Assembly: GCA_030512335.1 (NCBI GenBank)
Contig: JAULSU010000002.1
Span: 5,580,001-5,644,000 of the forward strand
Source: Immersiella caudata
Taxonomy: Eukaryota > Ascomycota > Sordariomycetes > Sordariales > Lasiosphaeriaceae
Length of the DNA: 64,000 nt
Direction: 5' to 3'
A program made the translations under genes and the position numbers. Below are positions 44,661 through 56,137 of the stretch, piece by piece. Each line of letters begins with the position of its first letter. The first letter of the stretch is position 1. The notes below the pieces were generated by a model that was not told the DNA's origin, searched no databases, and saw only the letters and a program-made list of their open reading frames with translations.

Positions 44661-45933
44661 ATGGAGATTACCGAAGAGGCGCCCAACCCTGAATACCCAA
44701 GTAGCAGAGATTTCCAAGATGGACATCGAAGTTGCTACCTATCCTCAGCTGAGCTTGAGGAACGTTCTCAGCTGCTCAAACGGCGCGCCTTCCAGATTTA
44801 AAAATCCAATCATCGCCTCTGGACTTGCCTGCCTCACAAACGTCTCCCCAAGAATCGCCTTCCACGAACATCAGCCTTCCTTGCAACCCATTTCAAAAGT
44901 AAGCACGCCTCTGAAGCGCCGCACCATTTAATCATTGCATCTATAGGTGTTAGCATCTGGCTAGCAAGACGACTTCAATTGCATACGAAGAAGCCGAGTT
45001 CGATACCATCCTCAAAGAGTGCGCAGACCAGAGCGCCACCCGGGAGAGGAGCACGAGCACTGAATCAAGGCTTCAGAAGACGGCAACGGCCTCTGAAGAG
45101 ATTTAAGAAGCAACAAATCACACCTCGGCGGCTCAGTGCACACCAAGATATTCGCGTTGCTGAAAACAACACCCCCCCTGCTTCAATAGGCGAGGGACGA
45201 GGCAAGAAAGATCCCCAATGCGGACATAAGCAAGGAACAGCAAAACAATCCCAAGGGCAAGGCCATTCGCTTATTCAACAAGCAAAAGAGTCCTGTCAAA
45301 CAAGGCATCATGGATGACTCGACAAACATGTACCAGCAGGCAGTGTCTACTGCGGTAGAGATTGCCGAGAACTACCTCCGTGACGCAACCCAGGGGTTGA
45401 AGGCGGAATTTGAGAAAATCACGGCAGTCAGAGATGACTTTTTGACCAGACTGGAGGCGGTGCGTGTCGGGATGGAGACGTGGTCTGCCAGAACGGAGGC
45501 GATGTCTACCGCAGCGGAGGCGTCGTCGTTGATTGCGGAAGCGGAGGAGCTCATGGAGATGAAAGATCTCATCTTCACCGGATTGAAGGCATTGTCTGAT
45601 CTCCAACTCAATATGACCAATTGCGGCTGGTTGGCAATGTCTGCCGCAAATGCGAGGTAGATGACCAAAAACGGGACGATACTCGTAGACAGGGAAATAT
45701 TCCAGGCGAAACAAAACGAATACGTCGGCTTGGGCTTCGACGAAAGCCATCAAGGAATTTCGTATGAGCACGCTGGAAAGGCATACCTCGATAAGTGGTG
45801 GGTCGAAAACGGCTTCATCAAGTTCAAGTACTCGACGGGCCCATTTGCAGGCTGTGTTAGATGTCTGAAGCGTGTGCCAATGGATGATGGCGAACGGCTT
45901 CGTCACGGTATTTTCTGGGCCGACAGAGACTAG
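44661..45933 (+). pseudogene. Probable decayed protein-coding gene, unknown family
   Basis: Coding-like segments lie in different plus-strand frames. One runs from ATG 44720 to a good donor at 44903 (GTAAGC) and could splice near 44965 into TTSIAYEEAEFDTILKECAD, ending at TAA. Another frame, starting before 45310, encodes an amphipathic coiled-coil segment (QQAVSTAVEIAENYLRDATQ onward) up to TAG at 45658-45660. The same frame then stays open to 45933 (KAYLDKWWVENGFIKFKYST near its end). The pieces are separated by stops and at least one frame change near a seven-C run (about 45173-45179). A 37-nt intron could bypass the TAG but would be unusually short. I do not recognise the family. Introns I have mis-called are an alternative to decay. 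Confidence 0.4.
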
Positions 45934-46356
45934 GAAGTCCGTTGGGGCAATAGACGGAAGCCAAGCGTAACAGGCAGCTCGTCAACCTAACCAACCACGA
46001 ACATCCTATGATAACCTCCCAGAGGACGTGACGACGATGATATCGTTCTCCCGATTTCTCGTCAATGATTAGACAATCACGAGTTTTGGCCGCCGCATAA
46101 TAATTACATCTGGGCCGTAAACGTCGACCGCGCTTGGCGTCCATTCGCTCATTTCAGGGGAAACAAGATTAGGAGAATAGCGACGAAGCCTTGAGCAACA
46201 AATAATAAACTTGCCATTGGGGCACAGCGAATCACAGCAGTCGACGTCCATGCGCCGATTCTGGAGCGAAATGACGTTGCCCGAGGAGAAAGGGAAGAAA
46301 GTCTGCCACTGAGAAGCAACCGGCAAGAGTCGTACACGCAAAGATTTTGGGGGGAC

Positions 46357-46403
46357 GGACAAGGGAGAAAGATGGACAAGGGAGAAAGATGGACAAGGGA
46401 GAA
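46357..46403 (+). repeat. 17-bp tandem repeat, 2.8 copies
   Basis: The unit GGACAAGGGAGAAAGAT occurs at 46357-46373 and 46374-46390, with a 13-base partial copy at 46391-46403. The copies are identical, suggesting a recent expansion. Confidence 0.85.
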
Positions 46404-47053
46404 TTGCTGGGTATGGAATCTGGAGCGCAGGCAAAGGGAGCTCGATTCTTCATGGAGTCCCGAACCACCAAGTGCCAGACAATGTATGCTAGACGGCCAA
46501 CGGTGGTGGTGATGACCAGGCGAGGCGACTAGCAAGATGCGAGGAAATTGCTCAGCTCCAATCGGCAGTACTCGGTCGTCTTGAGGGACCTTAATGATTC
46601 ACCCATCACAATCATTGAGTTCATACAGATGTTATTCTCTTCCCACGTACACGCAGCTGGGCATTCGCCCATTAGTGACGAGAGACTATCACTTGGACAA
46701 GTTCGGAAATTCTGTCAGCAGTCTTGTCGTTCCCATAATTGACTTCGGCGAGAGAAAAAAGGTGTCGAGCGAGTTTGTTGAACGAACAAACCTAGAGCCC
46801 CTAATCCCAGCCAAACCCAAAATATCGACAAAAAAGAATCCGCAAAAAAAAAAACATACAACACCAGGGATTCGCTGGTCGTCAGCCGACCCAACTACTA
46901 GTCTGGCCCTCACTGGCTTGTCTATGGGAGAGCAGACGGGATCCCGAATTTTCCAGTGGGTATGGTCGTATGTGGTAGTTTGCAGCGGTGTTGTGGCTTG
47001 TAAGGGGAAGAGGAAGTGTTGGACAGCAGCAAAAAAGGGGGGAGCAGTCACTA

Positions 47054-47067
47054 TTAACCCTAACCCT
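47054..47067 (+). repeat. Telomere-like motif upstream of the Gea gene
   Basis: TTAACCCTAACCCT lies about 235 bp before the ATG at 47301. It contains AACCCTAA, the telobox core, and two CCCTAA-type units. Confidence 0.45.
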
Positions 47068-47300
47068 CAGCATTGCCCAGCCTGACCAGGATTAGGTAAA
47101 TCGGGAACTTCGTCCGCCTATCGATTGCGATCTAGCGATAAGCCGAGCTGCGCGCCAGAAGGACATTTGTCTGGTTCAACGTTACGGTTCACAGCTTTGT
47201 AGCGCCACGCTGCCTGCCACCCCTCTGCTTTTCGGCATACCCACGACTTCCTCGACACCACCGAGCGGCGCCCTCGTACCGCGAACACGGCCGCTGCAGG

Positions 47301-50300
47301 ATGAGCCGAGATGACCAGCTCGTAGTGACAACCATGGACTCGGCGCTCTCTTCGGCGCCCGGCACGCCGCTCGTACTCCCGCGACAAGACAGCCCGGGCC
47401 TCTCCACCTCGTCGCGCATGCAATACCGGAGCCGCCCCGTGTCTATCGCCGTCGACCCTGTGTCCCTCGTCATATCCGAGTCGATAGCAATTACCTCGGC
47501 TATTCAAAAGTCCTCCCGCTCCTCCAACTCGTTCGTGTCGGCCATTCTTGGAGGCAGCCCCAATATCATCCAGCTCGTGCCCCCCGAGGGGCCAGCGGCG
47601 CGCCGCCAACCCAGGACGCCCACCACCGACGTTCAAGGCGATGGCGCCGCCGATGCAGCCGCCAATCGATGGGGCTTGCGGGGGAAGAAGGGCAAGAGCA
47701 TGCAGGACAACCCGCTGATCTCGAGTTTCGGCAGGCTACGGCATAAGCTGGCGGGCGTGAAGGGTATGTTTCGCATTGGGGCTTGCCACTTGCCTCAGCT
47801 AACTGACATTCCGCTTAGATATTCGCCAGTTCGACTCGGTCGTCTTGCTTGAACCGTTCCTCCAGATCATCCAGGCCAAGGGCACCGCCGCCCCGATCAC
47901 CATCCTTGCGCTGCGTGCGATACAAAAGTTCTTAACATATGGCTTCATCGCCCCCGGGTCGCCGCGGTTCGCGCTGGCCATGCACTCACTCTCCGCCGCA
48001 ATTACGCATTGTCAGTTCGACATTAGCGATTCACCGCAAGAAGAGGTGGTGTTGCTCCTAATTTTGAACCTAATGGAGGACATGTTGACGGGACCGGGCG
48101 GCGATATTCTCACAGACGACAGCGTATGCGACATGATGGGCAGGGGCTTGACGATTTGCTCTCGGTCACGGTTTTCGGAGGTGCTCCGGCGCACGGCGGA
48201 GGCGACCATGGTGCGCATGTGTCAGATCATCTTTGAGGATCTGAAGCACCTCGAGGTGGAAGCTGGTGAGGAAACCGAAGCGTTGGACAAGCAGACGAGC
48301 GCAGACATGGACCATGTCAAGATGGACCCAGCCGCCAACGGAACCGACGTACCGGCTGTGAAGGAACTCGAGCCCCCCTCCCCAGCAGAACCGAGAGACT
48401 CGACAAGTTCAGGGAAAACAGCCACCAGCAGCTCAGAAACACCGGTGAATGGGCAGGCGGAGGTTGGGCGTGCCAGCACCAGCACGGCAGATGAGAGCTC
48501 TGCATCGGAGGTGGACCTGCGACCATACTCGCTCCCATCCATTCGTGAGCTCTTCCGGGTCCTGGTGAGCTTCCTTGACCCGCACGACCGGAAACATCCC
48601 GACCATATGCGGGTCATGGCTCTTCGCATCATCCACGTGGCTCTCGAGGTCGCGGGGCCATCCATCTCCAAGCACCCAGCCCTTGCGACGATCGCCGAGG
48701 ATCAGCTTTGCTCCAATCTCTTCCAGCTTGTGCGTTCCGATAACATGGCCGTCTTGCAGGAGGCGTTGATAGTAGCGAGCACTCTGCTTTCCACCTGCAG
48801 GGGGGTCCTGAAGCTCCAGCAGGAGTTATATCTTTCTTATCTAGTAGCATGTCTTCACCCGTCTGTAGAGATTCCCAGGGAACCCGGCATCGACCCGAGT
48901 CTTTACGCCGGTATACCACAGGCGCCCAAGCTCGTAAAGCCACCGCCTTCGCAGGCCAGCAGTGGTCGTTCTACACCGGTCCCGGTCAAGGATCGCCAAA
49001 AGCTGGGAATGGAGGGTGGTGCACGAAAGCCTGATGCCAGGCAAGCTATGGTTGAGAACATTGGCGTTTTGGCACGGATGCCAACCTTTATGGTAGAATT
49101 GTTCGTCAACTACGACTGTGACGAGGATCGCGCAGATCTTTGCGAAGATATGATCGGCCTGTTGGCGCGAAACGCCCTCCCGGACTCTGCCACATGGAGC
49201 ACAACGAGCGTTCCGCCTTTGTGTCTCGATGCGCTGCTGAGATTTATCCAGTTCATCGCCGAGAGGCTGGACCAACCGGCGGCCACGGAGGGATATCCTG
49301 AACCAGAGGTGCTCAAGGAGCGGCGGCGAAGGAAAAAACTCATTATCAAGGGAGCCAACAAGTTCAATGAAAGCCCTAAGGGGGGGTTGGCATATCTTCA
49401 GGAGAAGGGGATCATCGCCGACGTCAAGGATCCGGAGTGCGTTGCAAAGTTCTTGAAGGGCACCTCGAGGGTGAACAAGAAAGCCCTCGGTGAGTTCTTG
49501 TCCAAAAAGGGCAACGAGGCAATCTTAGACGCATTCATGGGACAGATGGACTTTACGGGCAAGAGAGTGGACGAGGCGCTTCGAATTCTCCTGGAGACGT
49601 TCCGCTTGCCCGGCGAGTCGGCGCTGATCGAGCGCATCGTCAGCTCTTTCTCGGAAAAGTATTGCGCTAGCTCGGTGCCCGAGGGTATCGCAGACAAGGA
49701 CGCCGTCTTCATCCTCACTTACGGCATCATTCTGCTGAATACGGACCAGCATAATCCGAACTTCAAGGGCCGGGCGCGCATGACGCCCGTTGACTTTGCA
49801 CGGAATCTGCGCGGCCAGAATGGCGGCAAGGACTTTGCTCCCGAGTACTTGCAGGACATTTACGACGCGATCAAGTCCAACGAGATTATTCTTCCTGATG
49901 AGCACGATAATAAGCAGGGCTTTGACTACGCCTGGAAGGAGCTCCTGCTGAAGACGGAGTCGGCGGGGCCGCTCATCATTTGCGACACTAATATCTACGA
50001 TGCGGATATGTTCGCGACGGCTTGGAACCCGATTGTCTCGTGCCTCTTTTTCGTCTTCATGTCGGCGACAGAAGAGACGGTGTATGACCGGGTCATTGCG
50101 GGCTTCAACGAGTGCGCCCAGATTGCAACCAAGTACGGCAACGCTGAGGCGCTCGATGAGATTATCTATCGGTTGAGCTATATTTCGACGCTGGCTACGG
50201 ATGCCGTGTCGAACACGTCGCTCAATACCGAGGTCCAGGTGGAGGGCAAGAGCGTGATGGTGAGCGAGCTGGCGGTCAAGTTTGGGCAGGACATCAGGCC

Positions 50301-52386
50301 CCAGTTTGCGCTGCTGGTTTTGTTCAGGGTGCTGACGGGGTCGGAACATGTTGTCCACAAGAGCTGGAAATATGTGAGTACATTGGGTTTCTTGGATCCA
50401 AGACTATTGCTGACAGTTCCTTCAGATCATCAGGATATGGCTGAATCTCTTTGTCAACTCGTTGATACCACCGTTCTTCTCGGCTGAGGAAGATCGGTTG
50501 GCACTCCCGCCGATACCTGTTCAGAGCCCCTCGCAGGTGATCGACCGGGCAGCCAAGCAGAGCGAGGCAGGGTTCTTCTCGGCTTTCACTTCGTACATTT
50601 CAAGTTACGCAGCAGATGACCCGCCTGAGCCTTCGGACGAGGAGCTGGAGAATACCCTGTGCACAGTTGGGTGGATCGACGCATGTCGCATGGGGGATGT
50701 CTTTGCCAACGTTGCGCATCTCCCAGGCGACAGCCTCGAGGCTCTTGTTGACTCGCTGCTGGAGCAGATTCCTGATGACAATGGCTCTGCTGTCGTCATC
50801 ACGGTCAAGACAGACAATATTCCGGTGTCGCCTGGCCAGAAGCAACGGCAGGGAAGCCCGGTGTACGACCCCGCACTGGTGTACATGTTGGAGTTCTGCA
50901 CCGTCTTGACCCTGAGGGATGAGCAGACAGTTGAGCTGCTCGGGAAGCAGGTGGTGGGCGCGCTCCAGGCGATACTCAGGGATGCGAGCCGGTATCACCC
51001 TATTGTTATTGAGCGGGCGACGTTTTACCTGTTCAACTTGCTTCAGGCGAGCTACGTAAGTTCCATGGGTTTGCTTCTGGAGGCGGAGGCGGCTGACTGA
51101 CCACGCACAGGACTTCGATTACATCCGGGCTCCGGTCCTTCTCCATGGCGTTTCTAGCTTCCCGCAGGATACCTTGGTGAAGACGTCAGGCCTTGTGCTT
51201 CGCGGTCTCAAGCTTTGTATCGAAAAGCCTTGCCCGCTGAGGAGCGAGATCATGACATCCCCAGACTTTTGGGCGATACTTCAGACGCTGGCTACCAATC
51301 CGGACTCTGCGCCTATTGTGTTCGAGATCTTGGAGAGCGGCGTCACAGGGACCCCGTCCGCGATTATGGCCGACAACTATGAGGCTGTCCTCCGTCTCCT
51401 GAACGAGTTCGCCACTATGGCCCAGGTGGGCGCCATTGCGGAGCAAAAGGCGGATAGGAAACAAGGCCGCAAGGGTCGCCCTGCCAAGCAGGAGAAGCCA
51501 AGGTAAGATCCGCGCATGCTTACTGGGATGCCCTGGTTTTGACATATTATAGTGAGAACGCTGTTGTTGCGCGCGGCATCAAGGCGATCAACAACATCTA
51601 TCAGCTGACGACACGCATTCCTCACCTGATGAAGCAATCACACTTAGAAAGCAGCGAAGGTGAGAACGACTTGGACCAAGACAAGGCAAGCCGACACGGA
51701 CTGACACAAGCAAAAGCGTGGTCTGCCTACTGGCTCCCTATCTTCCAGACTTTGACAACACAATGCACGAACCCCTGTCGCGAGGTGCGCCATCTGGCGT
51801 TTACTTCGTTGCAGAGGACGCTGCTCTCCCCCGAACTTACGTCTAGCGACCATGAGGAGTGGACCGCGATCTTCGGGGAGGTGCTTTTCCCTCTCATCCT
51901 GCGACTCCTCAAACCAGAGGTCTTCTCGACAGATCGGGACGGTATGAGCGAGACACGGGTGCAAGCTGCCTCGCTCCTGAGCAAGGTTTTCCTCCAGTAC
52001 CTCGTCATCCTCTCTAAATGGGACGGCATGCTCGACCTTTGGCTGAAGATCATCGAGATCATGGACCGCCTCATGAACAGTGGTCAAGGCGACAGCTTGG
52101 TACGTTTTCCCCTTACCCCTTTTCGCGCAGATCAGAACTAACACCTCAAAAGGAGGAAGCCGTCCCAGAAAATCTAAAGAACGTACTGCTCATCATGTCC
52201 ACGAATGGGTATCTCGTCCCCCCAGCCCAAAACCCTGAGAGGGAAGAGCTCTGGAATGAGACATGGAAACGCATCGATCGCTTCCTTCCAGATCTGAGGA
52301 AAGAACTGGCGCTTGATGAGCCTGCCCCGGTCGCAGGAGAACCCCCAGCGGCGGAGCCAGCTAATGAGAAGGTCGAGGAAAAGTAG
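47301..52386 (+). CDS. Arf guanine-nucleotide exchange factor Gea1/2 (GBF1 type)
   Basis: Six exons, 47301-47763, 47819-50373, 50426-51055, 51111-51502, 51553-52099 and 52153-52386, give about 1606 residues. After a disordered start, the DCB/HUS part follows (SVVLLEPFLQIIQAKGTAAP onward). The Sec7 domain spans about residues 660-835 and has the catalytic glutamate in FRLPGESALIERI (Glu754) and the conserved ILLNTDQHNPNFKGRARMT. HDS-type helical repeats make up the remainder. The order DCB-HUS-Sec7-HDS and the IRIWLNLFVNSLIPPFF region fit Gea/GBF1, which activates Arf1 at the early Golgi for COPI coat formation. An acidic Ser/Thr-rich insertion lies at about 295-380. A second ATG ten codons downstream is an alternative start. 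Confidence 0.94.
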
Positions 52387-52507
52387 GCGCAAGTTTCTCA
52401 TTAGGAGAGGCCGGGATACGACACCCTAGGGGAAAAAAAGGGGGTATCTTGTTGTGTCGTTGTGTGTGTGTGTCAAATACCTACCTACCTACCTATTACT
52501 CACATCT

Positions 52508-52528
52508 ACCTACCTGAGGGAGGTAGGT
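52508..52528 (+). repeat. Perfect 8-bp inverted repeat in 3' region
   Basis: ACCTACCT and AGGTAGGT flank the 5-base loop GAGGG, 120 bp after the Gea stop. The second arm leads directly into the palindrome GGTGGCCACC. It could fold in the 3' UTR. Confidence 0.6.
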
Positions 52529-52566
52529 GGCCACCCACCTATGGATGCCGCCCGCATTTCCAAGGC

Positions 52567-52592
52567 GTTGTTGTTGTTGTTGTTGTTGTTGT
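52567..52592 (+). repeat. TTG trinucleotide microsatellite
   Basis: About eight to nine consecutive TTG units in the 3' region of the Gea gene. Confidence 0.9.
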
Positions 52593-53039
52593 CTTGTCAC
52601 GTCATGTCTTACTGTACCCTTGTGTTGTCGCTGTAGGCTCAGAGATAGATAGATGATGTAATCTGAGCGGCGGCGGAAAAGAGCGGAGCGGAAGTTTGGT
52701 TTTCTTCTTGGTTTGTGGTGCGTGTTTTGGCCCGTATAGATATTTGCACATACAGATACAGATACATACTTCTAGACATGCATGTAGGGCATGGAGCGGT
52801 CTCTCTGATGTCTTTTTGCGTCTAACAGACAACCCGTTCCTTTTCAGTTTCGTCGCCGTATCCCGCTGGGCTAGTTGATGGAAATACGAGTTTCTTCAAA
52901 ATCCCAAAAAAATTCTATTCCTGAATTCGATCCACCCGATATTGTCCTTCCCTGGCTTCGTTATCATAACTCATGAGTCATAAGTTCCGAACTCCTTTAT
53001 CGTCAAGAGCTCACCAGAAAGCCGCAAAAGAAAATCCAG

Positions 53040-55447
53040 CTACACGATAGTCATAACATGATCCTCCTCCACCGGCTCTCTGAGGAAACTAGGCGGCTTC
53101 GCCCACTGCGCATTCACCACCTTCTGATCCCCCATAAAGGTGTTGAATCGAATGAGCATACCCACCCGCCTAAACCTCATATCTTCAATCTTCTCCCCCT
53201 TCCCAATACCCTCATGATGCAACACCACAAAACAGCTCTTCGCCACGTAGCTCGCACGCGAGTACTCCTTACTAGCACTGTTTCGGATAACCCCAAACTT
53301 CGCCCAGGGAACGCACACCACATCCACGATCTTCTCCCTCTGGTACGGGGCATCAAACTCCCACAGGGCATCACCTATCACGTCGGGGATGAAACCCTCG
53401 CGCTTGGAGGAATCCATCACGTCCTCTAGCGGGCCGTTGCCAATGCGAAGGAGAAGCTCTGCGGCGCCTAGTCTCGTCCCGACGCTCACACGCCCGCGGA
53501 GCGCTTTTCCCTTGATCTTCAACAAGCCGGAGCTCACTTGCCCCATTGGATCTGACGTGGAGCGCTCACAGTGAGACTCTAGGATTTCCACGTAGGGATC
53601 GACCAGTTCGTATTGGGGCTCGAGGGCAAAGTATACGCCTCCCTTGGTGGACGCCCATGAAAAGGAAGGGGCGACGAACTTTTGGCCGCTGGAGGAGGAG
53701 GAGGAGGGGGAGGAGGGGGAGCAGGAGAGGGTTTTTAATTTTGTGTCCCTGGCTGCGGAGCACCACATCAGATCGAGAAGCAACGTGGCGAGGTCATCGT
53801 CCTTCCAGGCTCCGGCGAGGTATGCAGCGCCAGGTCGCTTCTGCGCGAACTTGTGTGCTAATCCCGACAACGCCGGAAGCTTGTCGGTTTCGTATGTCAG
53901 CTGGCACTTGGAGTAGCCCTCGACAACCTCCCACCAGAGCATCGCCACTCGCTGGCTTTCGGTGAAGTGCTGGGGTGATCGCTCTGAGTCCGGCTCGGGA
54001 TCCATTTCCATGTGGAAGGATACGGCGGTTTCTCCTAAGCTGTTGGCGCCGGAGCAGTCGCAGGTGGTTCCGCGGAGGCATTGCCAGATGATGTCGGTGT
54101 GGGTGAATTGGACTAGTCGGGGGGATAGCATGTGCTCTTGGAAGGCCCAGGCGCGGGTTTTGAGGGGCCACTCTGTAGCAAGCTGGTTTAGTTCATTATC
54201 TGTGTCCCAGTGAGAAGTTTTGCGACGCATGAAGATGAATTCCTGGCTTGGTTTGCTCAGGGCAACCTCATGTCTGACCGTCATGTCTTGTGTGCGTTGC
54301 TGATAGCCATCCATCATGGAAACGGAACAATCTGGAGATGAAGTTGCTGATACGGTGAGGCTATGGCAGATATCAGCTCATTGTCTCCGTTTTGGGAAGT
54401 TTTTGGTTGTATCGGATCGAAGCCAAGAGAGAGCTTGTCCCTGACACAACTGAAAAGGAGACAGAACGGGAACAAAAACCACACCAGTTTCCACTTACTA
54501 GGAATTGGCGTAAATATCACACATTTTCTGCGACTCTTGGACCCAGTCCTCTTTGGAGTCTTGGATGATGCAAAGAGAGTCGATCCAGATATACTCGACC
54601 CCAAGTTTCCAGCAAATCTCGATGGCTTCCCTGTAGACAACCGGAACAACGTCCCAGGGAATGTTCCGTTGATAGTCTTTTATGTTGCTGGCAGTTGTTT
54701 GCAGCGGCTGCTTCGAGCCCCAGCAGTGGCTCAGACAGATATACCTCCCCTTTGCTTCGTGCTGGCGCAAACGGATGCTGGCCACACCCGCTGAAACATC
54801 CAGCACGCGGGTTGGCAACAAGGTTGTCTTCTTGCCAGCCTCGGTACCGTAGCATCGATGCAAGGAATCGCAGCGAGTGACAATGCCGTGTATCTTGTCC
54901 AAGGGATGCCTAGCTTCCGGCGGGCTGGGGAAAACACAGTGCCATGGGGATGATGTAGGACCTACAAACACATCATGTAAGTCAACAGGACAAACGCCAG
55001 ATTTTCAGTTGATAACCCACCGCTAGGACCAGGAACAAACACCCGGTATTTCAGCACAAACTCCCTCGTCTCCACATAAACTTGATCAAACGCCTTCAGA
55101 CCAACCTCCAGACCTCCTATACCGCGCGCCCCTTTACTTGATCGTTTTTCGACACTGTAAACTTTCTCAACGATTTCCCTGAGCGACGAGCAGAAAACGC
55201 AGCAGGAGCCATAGTCACGGTCAAGACTGAAACTCGTCTTGTAGCCTAGCGAGCTGAATGTTGGAGCGTCTCTTTCCAGTTCGTCGTAGGACTCGAGGAT
55301 ATTAACAAAATTGGCCCATTTCTCACACGACTGTGGTAAACGAAAGGCTGGTAGCAGAGCCGACAGAATCGCAACCTTGTTCTCTCTCTCGGTAGCAGGC
55401 CACGTTCCAAAATCCATGTAAGCAGGTTTTGAGCGTGCTATCGCCAA
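53040..55447 (-). CDS. Heterokaryon-incompatibility (HET) domain protein
   Basis: Three exons, 55447-55021, 54961-54499 and 54360-53040, encode about 736 residues. The HET domain starts near residue 216 with YICLSHCWGSKQPLQTT and continues with the family blocks PVVYREAIEICWKLGVEYIW, IDSLCIIQDSKEDW and MCDIYANSYLTVSATSS; the last block exists only after splicing intron 2. Downstream, RAWAFQEHMLSPRLVQF matches the second conserved HET block. HET-domain proteins can trigger cell death after fusion of genetically different hyphae, and many paralogues exist per genome. Which recognition role this one has cannot be told. No NLR or WD repeat partner is fused to it. A later ATG (MDFGTW) could be the start. 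Confidence 0.92.
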
Positions 55448-56137
55448 ACCGATGAGAGCGAAGCCGTGCTTCTACTGTGCAAGTGATGACTGAAGATGGA
55501 GGACATAGGGAATAAAAGAGAAGAAAGAGTGTTGAATGAGGGAGATAGTGGGAAGCCTGCCCGGCTTGGGCGCTTATGCGTGTAACAGTTGCAGCCTTCA
55601 GGCTGAGCGTATTGTGAGTGTTGCCGGGCCTTCTCACTGCGGCCTTGCGGCCTTGCGGCGTGTTGCTGGTCATTTTCGGCTTCTTGCATGCCGCGCGGTA
55701 AAAGGTGCCGATCAGGACAAAGATCCCTCCTGTGTTAGGTGACAGGTGTCGAGGGCGGATTAAAGTGAAGCAACGCCTTATATACTGGAAATAGCACGGC
55801 CATGCCTTGGTGGAAGGTCTGTGCAGATTTGAGCGACGTGTTTCCACGAAGAGCTTTTACTTGCAACCCATGGCCGCAATTGTGGTGGAAACAAGCACTA
55901 CCTACCTATCCAACGTATATGGCCTCGTGCTCCTCGTCGGACCCTTCGTAGATGGCATTGGGCACCCACCCAGCAGCACAGAGAAAGCCCAGAACGGGGC
56001 ACATTTACGCCAACCACGTTCGTACCACACATCACACACCTACAATGCTATATACTACATCTCGCTGAAACATTCTACAGAAAAGGCTTTACAACTGCAT
56101 GACCCCCCCCCTTCCCTCTCACCTATACATTCCCCGC
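55448..56137. other. Intergenic region
   Basis: A 690-bp gap upstream of the HET gene and downstream of the CAP gene. It contains tandem GCGGCCTT units near 55637-55660. The TATATA at about 55779 lies near 330 bp before the HET ATG. No gene is supported. Confidence 0.5.

Larger units (their letters stand above)
45934..47300. other. Intergenic region upstream of the Gea gene
   Basis: About 1.4 kb with no supported gene. It contains a 17-bp tandem repeat (46357-46403), an A-rich tract near 46845-46855 and a telomere-like motif (47054-47067). The open frame at 46594-47085 shows no domain. Confidence 0.5.
52387..53039. other. Convergent 3' intergenic region with simple repeats
   Basis: A 653-bp gap between two convergent genes. 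It contains CCTA repeats near 52482-52495, a hairpin (52508-52528) and a TTG microsatellite (52567-52592). No gene is seen. Confidence 0.6.

Noticed and set aside
45271..45906. 211-codon minus-strand frame
   Set aside because: Antisense shadow of the plus-strand coiled-coil frame; Arg/His/Leu-rich with no domain.
49525..50358. 277-codon minus-strand frame
   Set aside because: Antisense of the Sec7 region of the Gea gene; no domain of its own.
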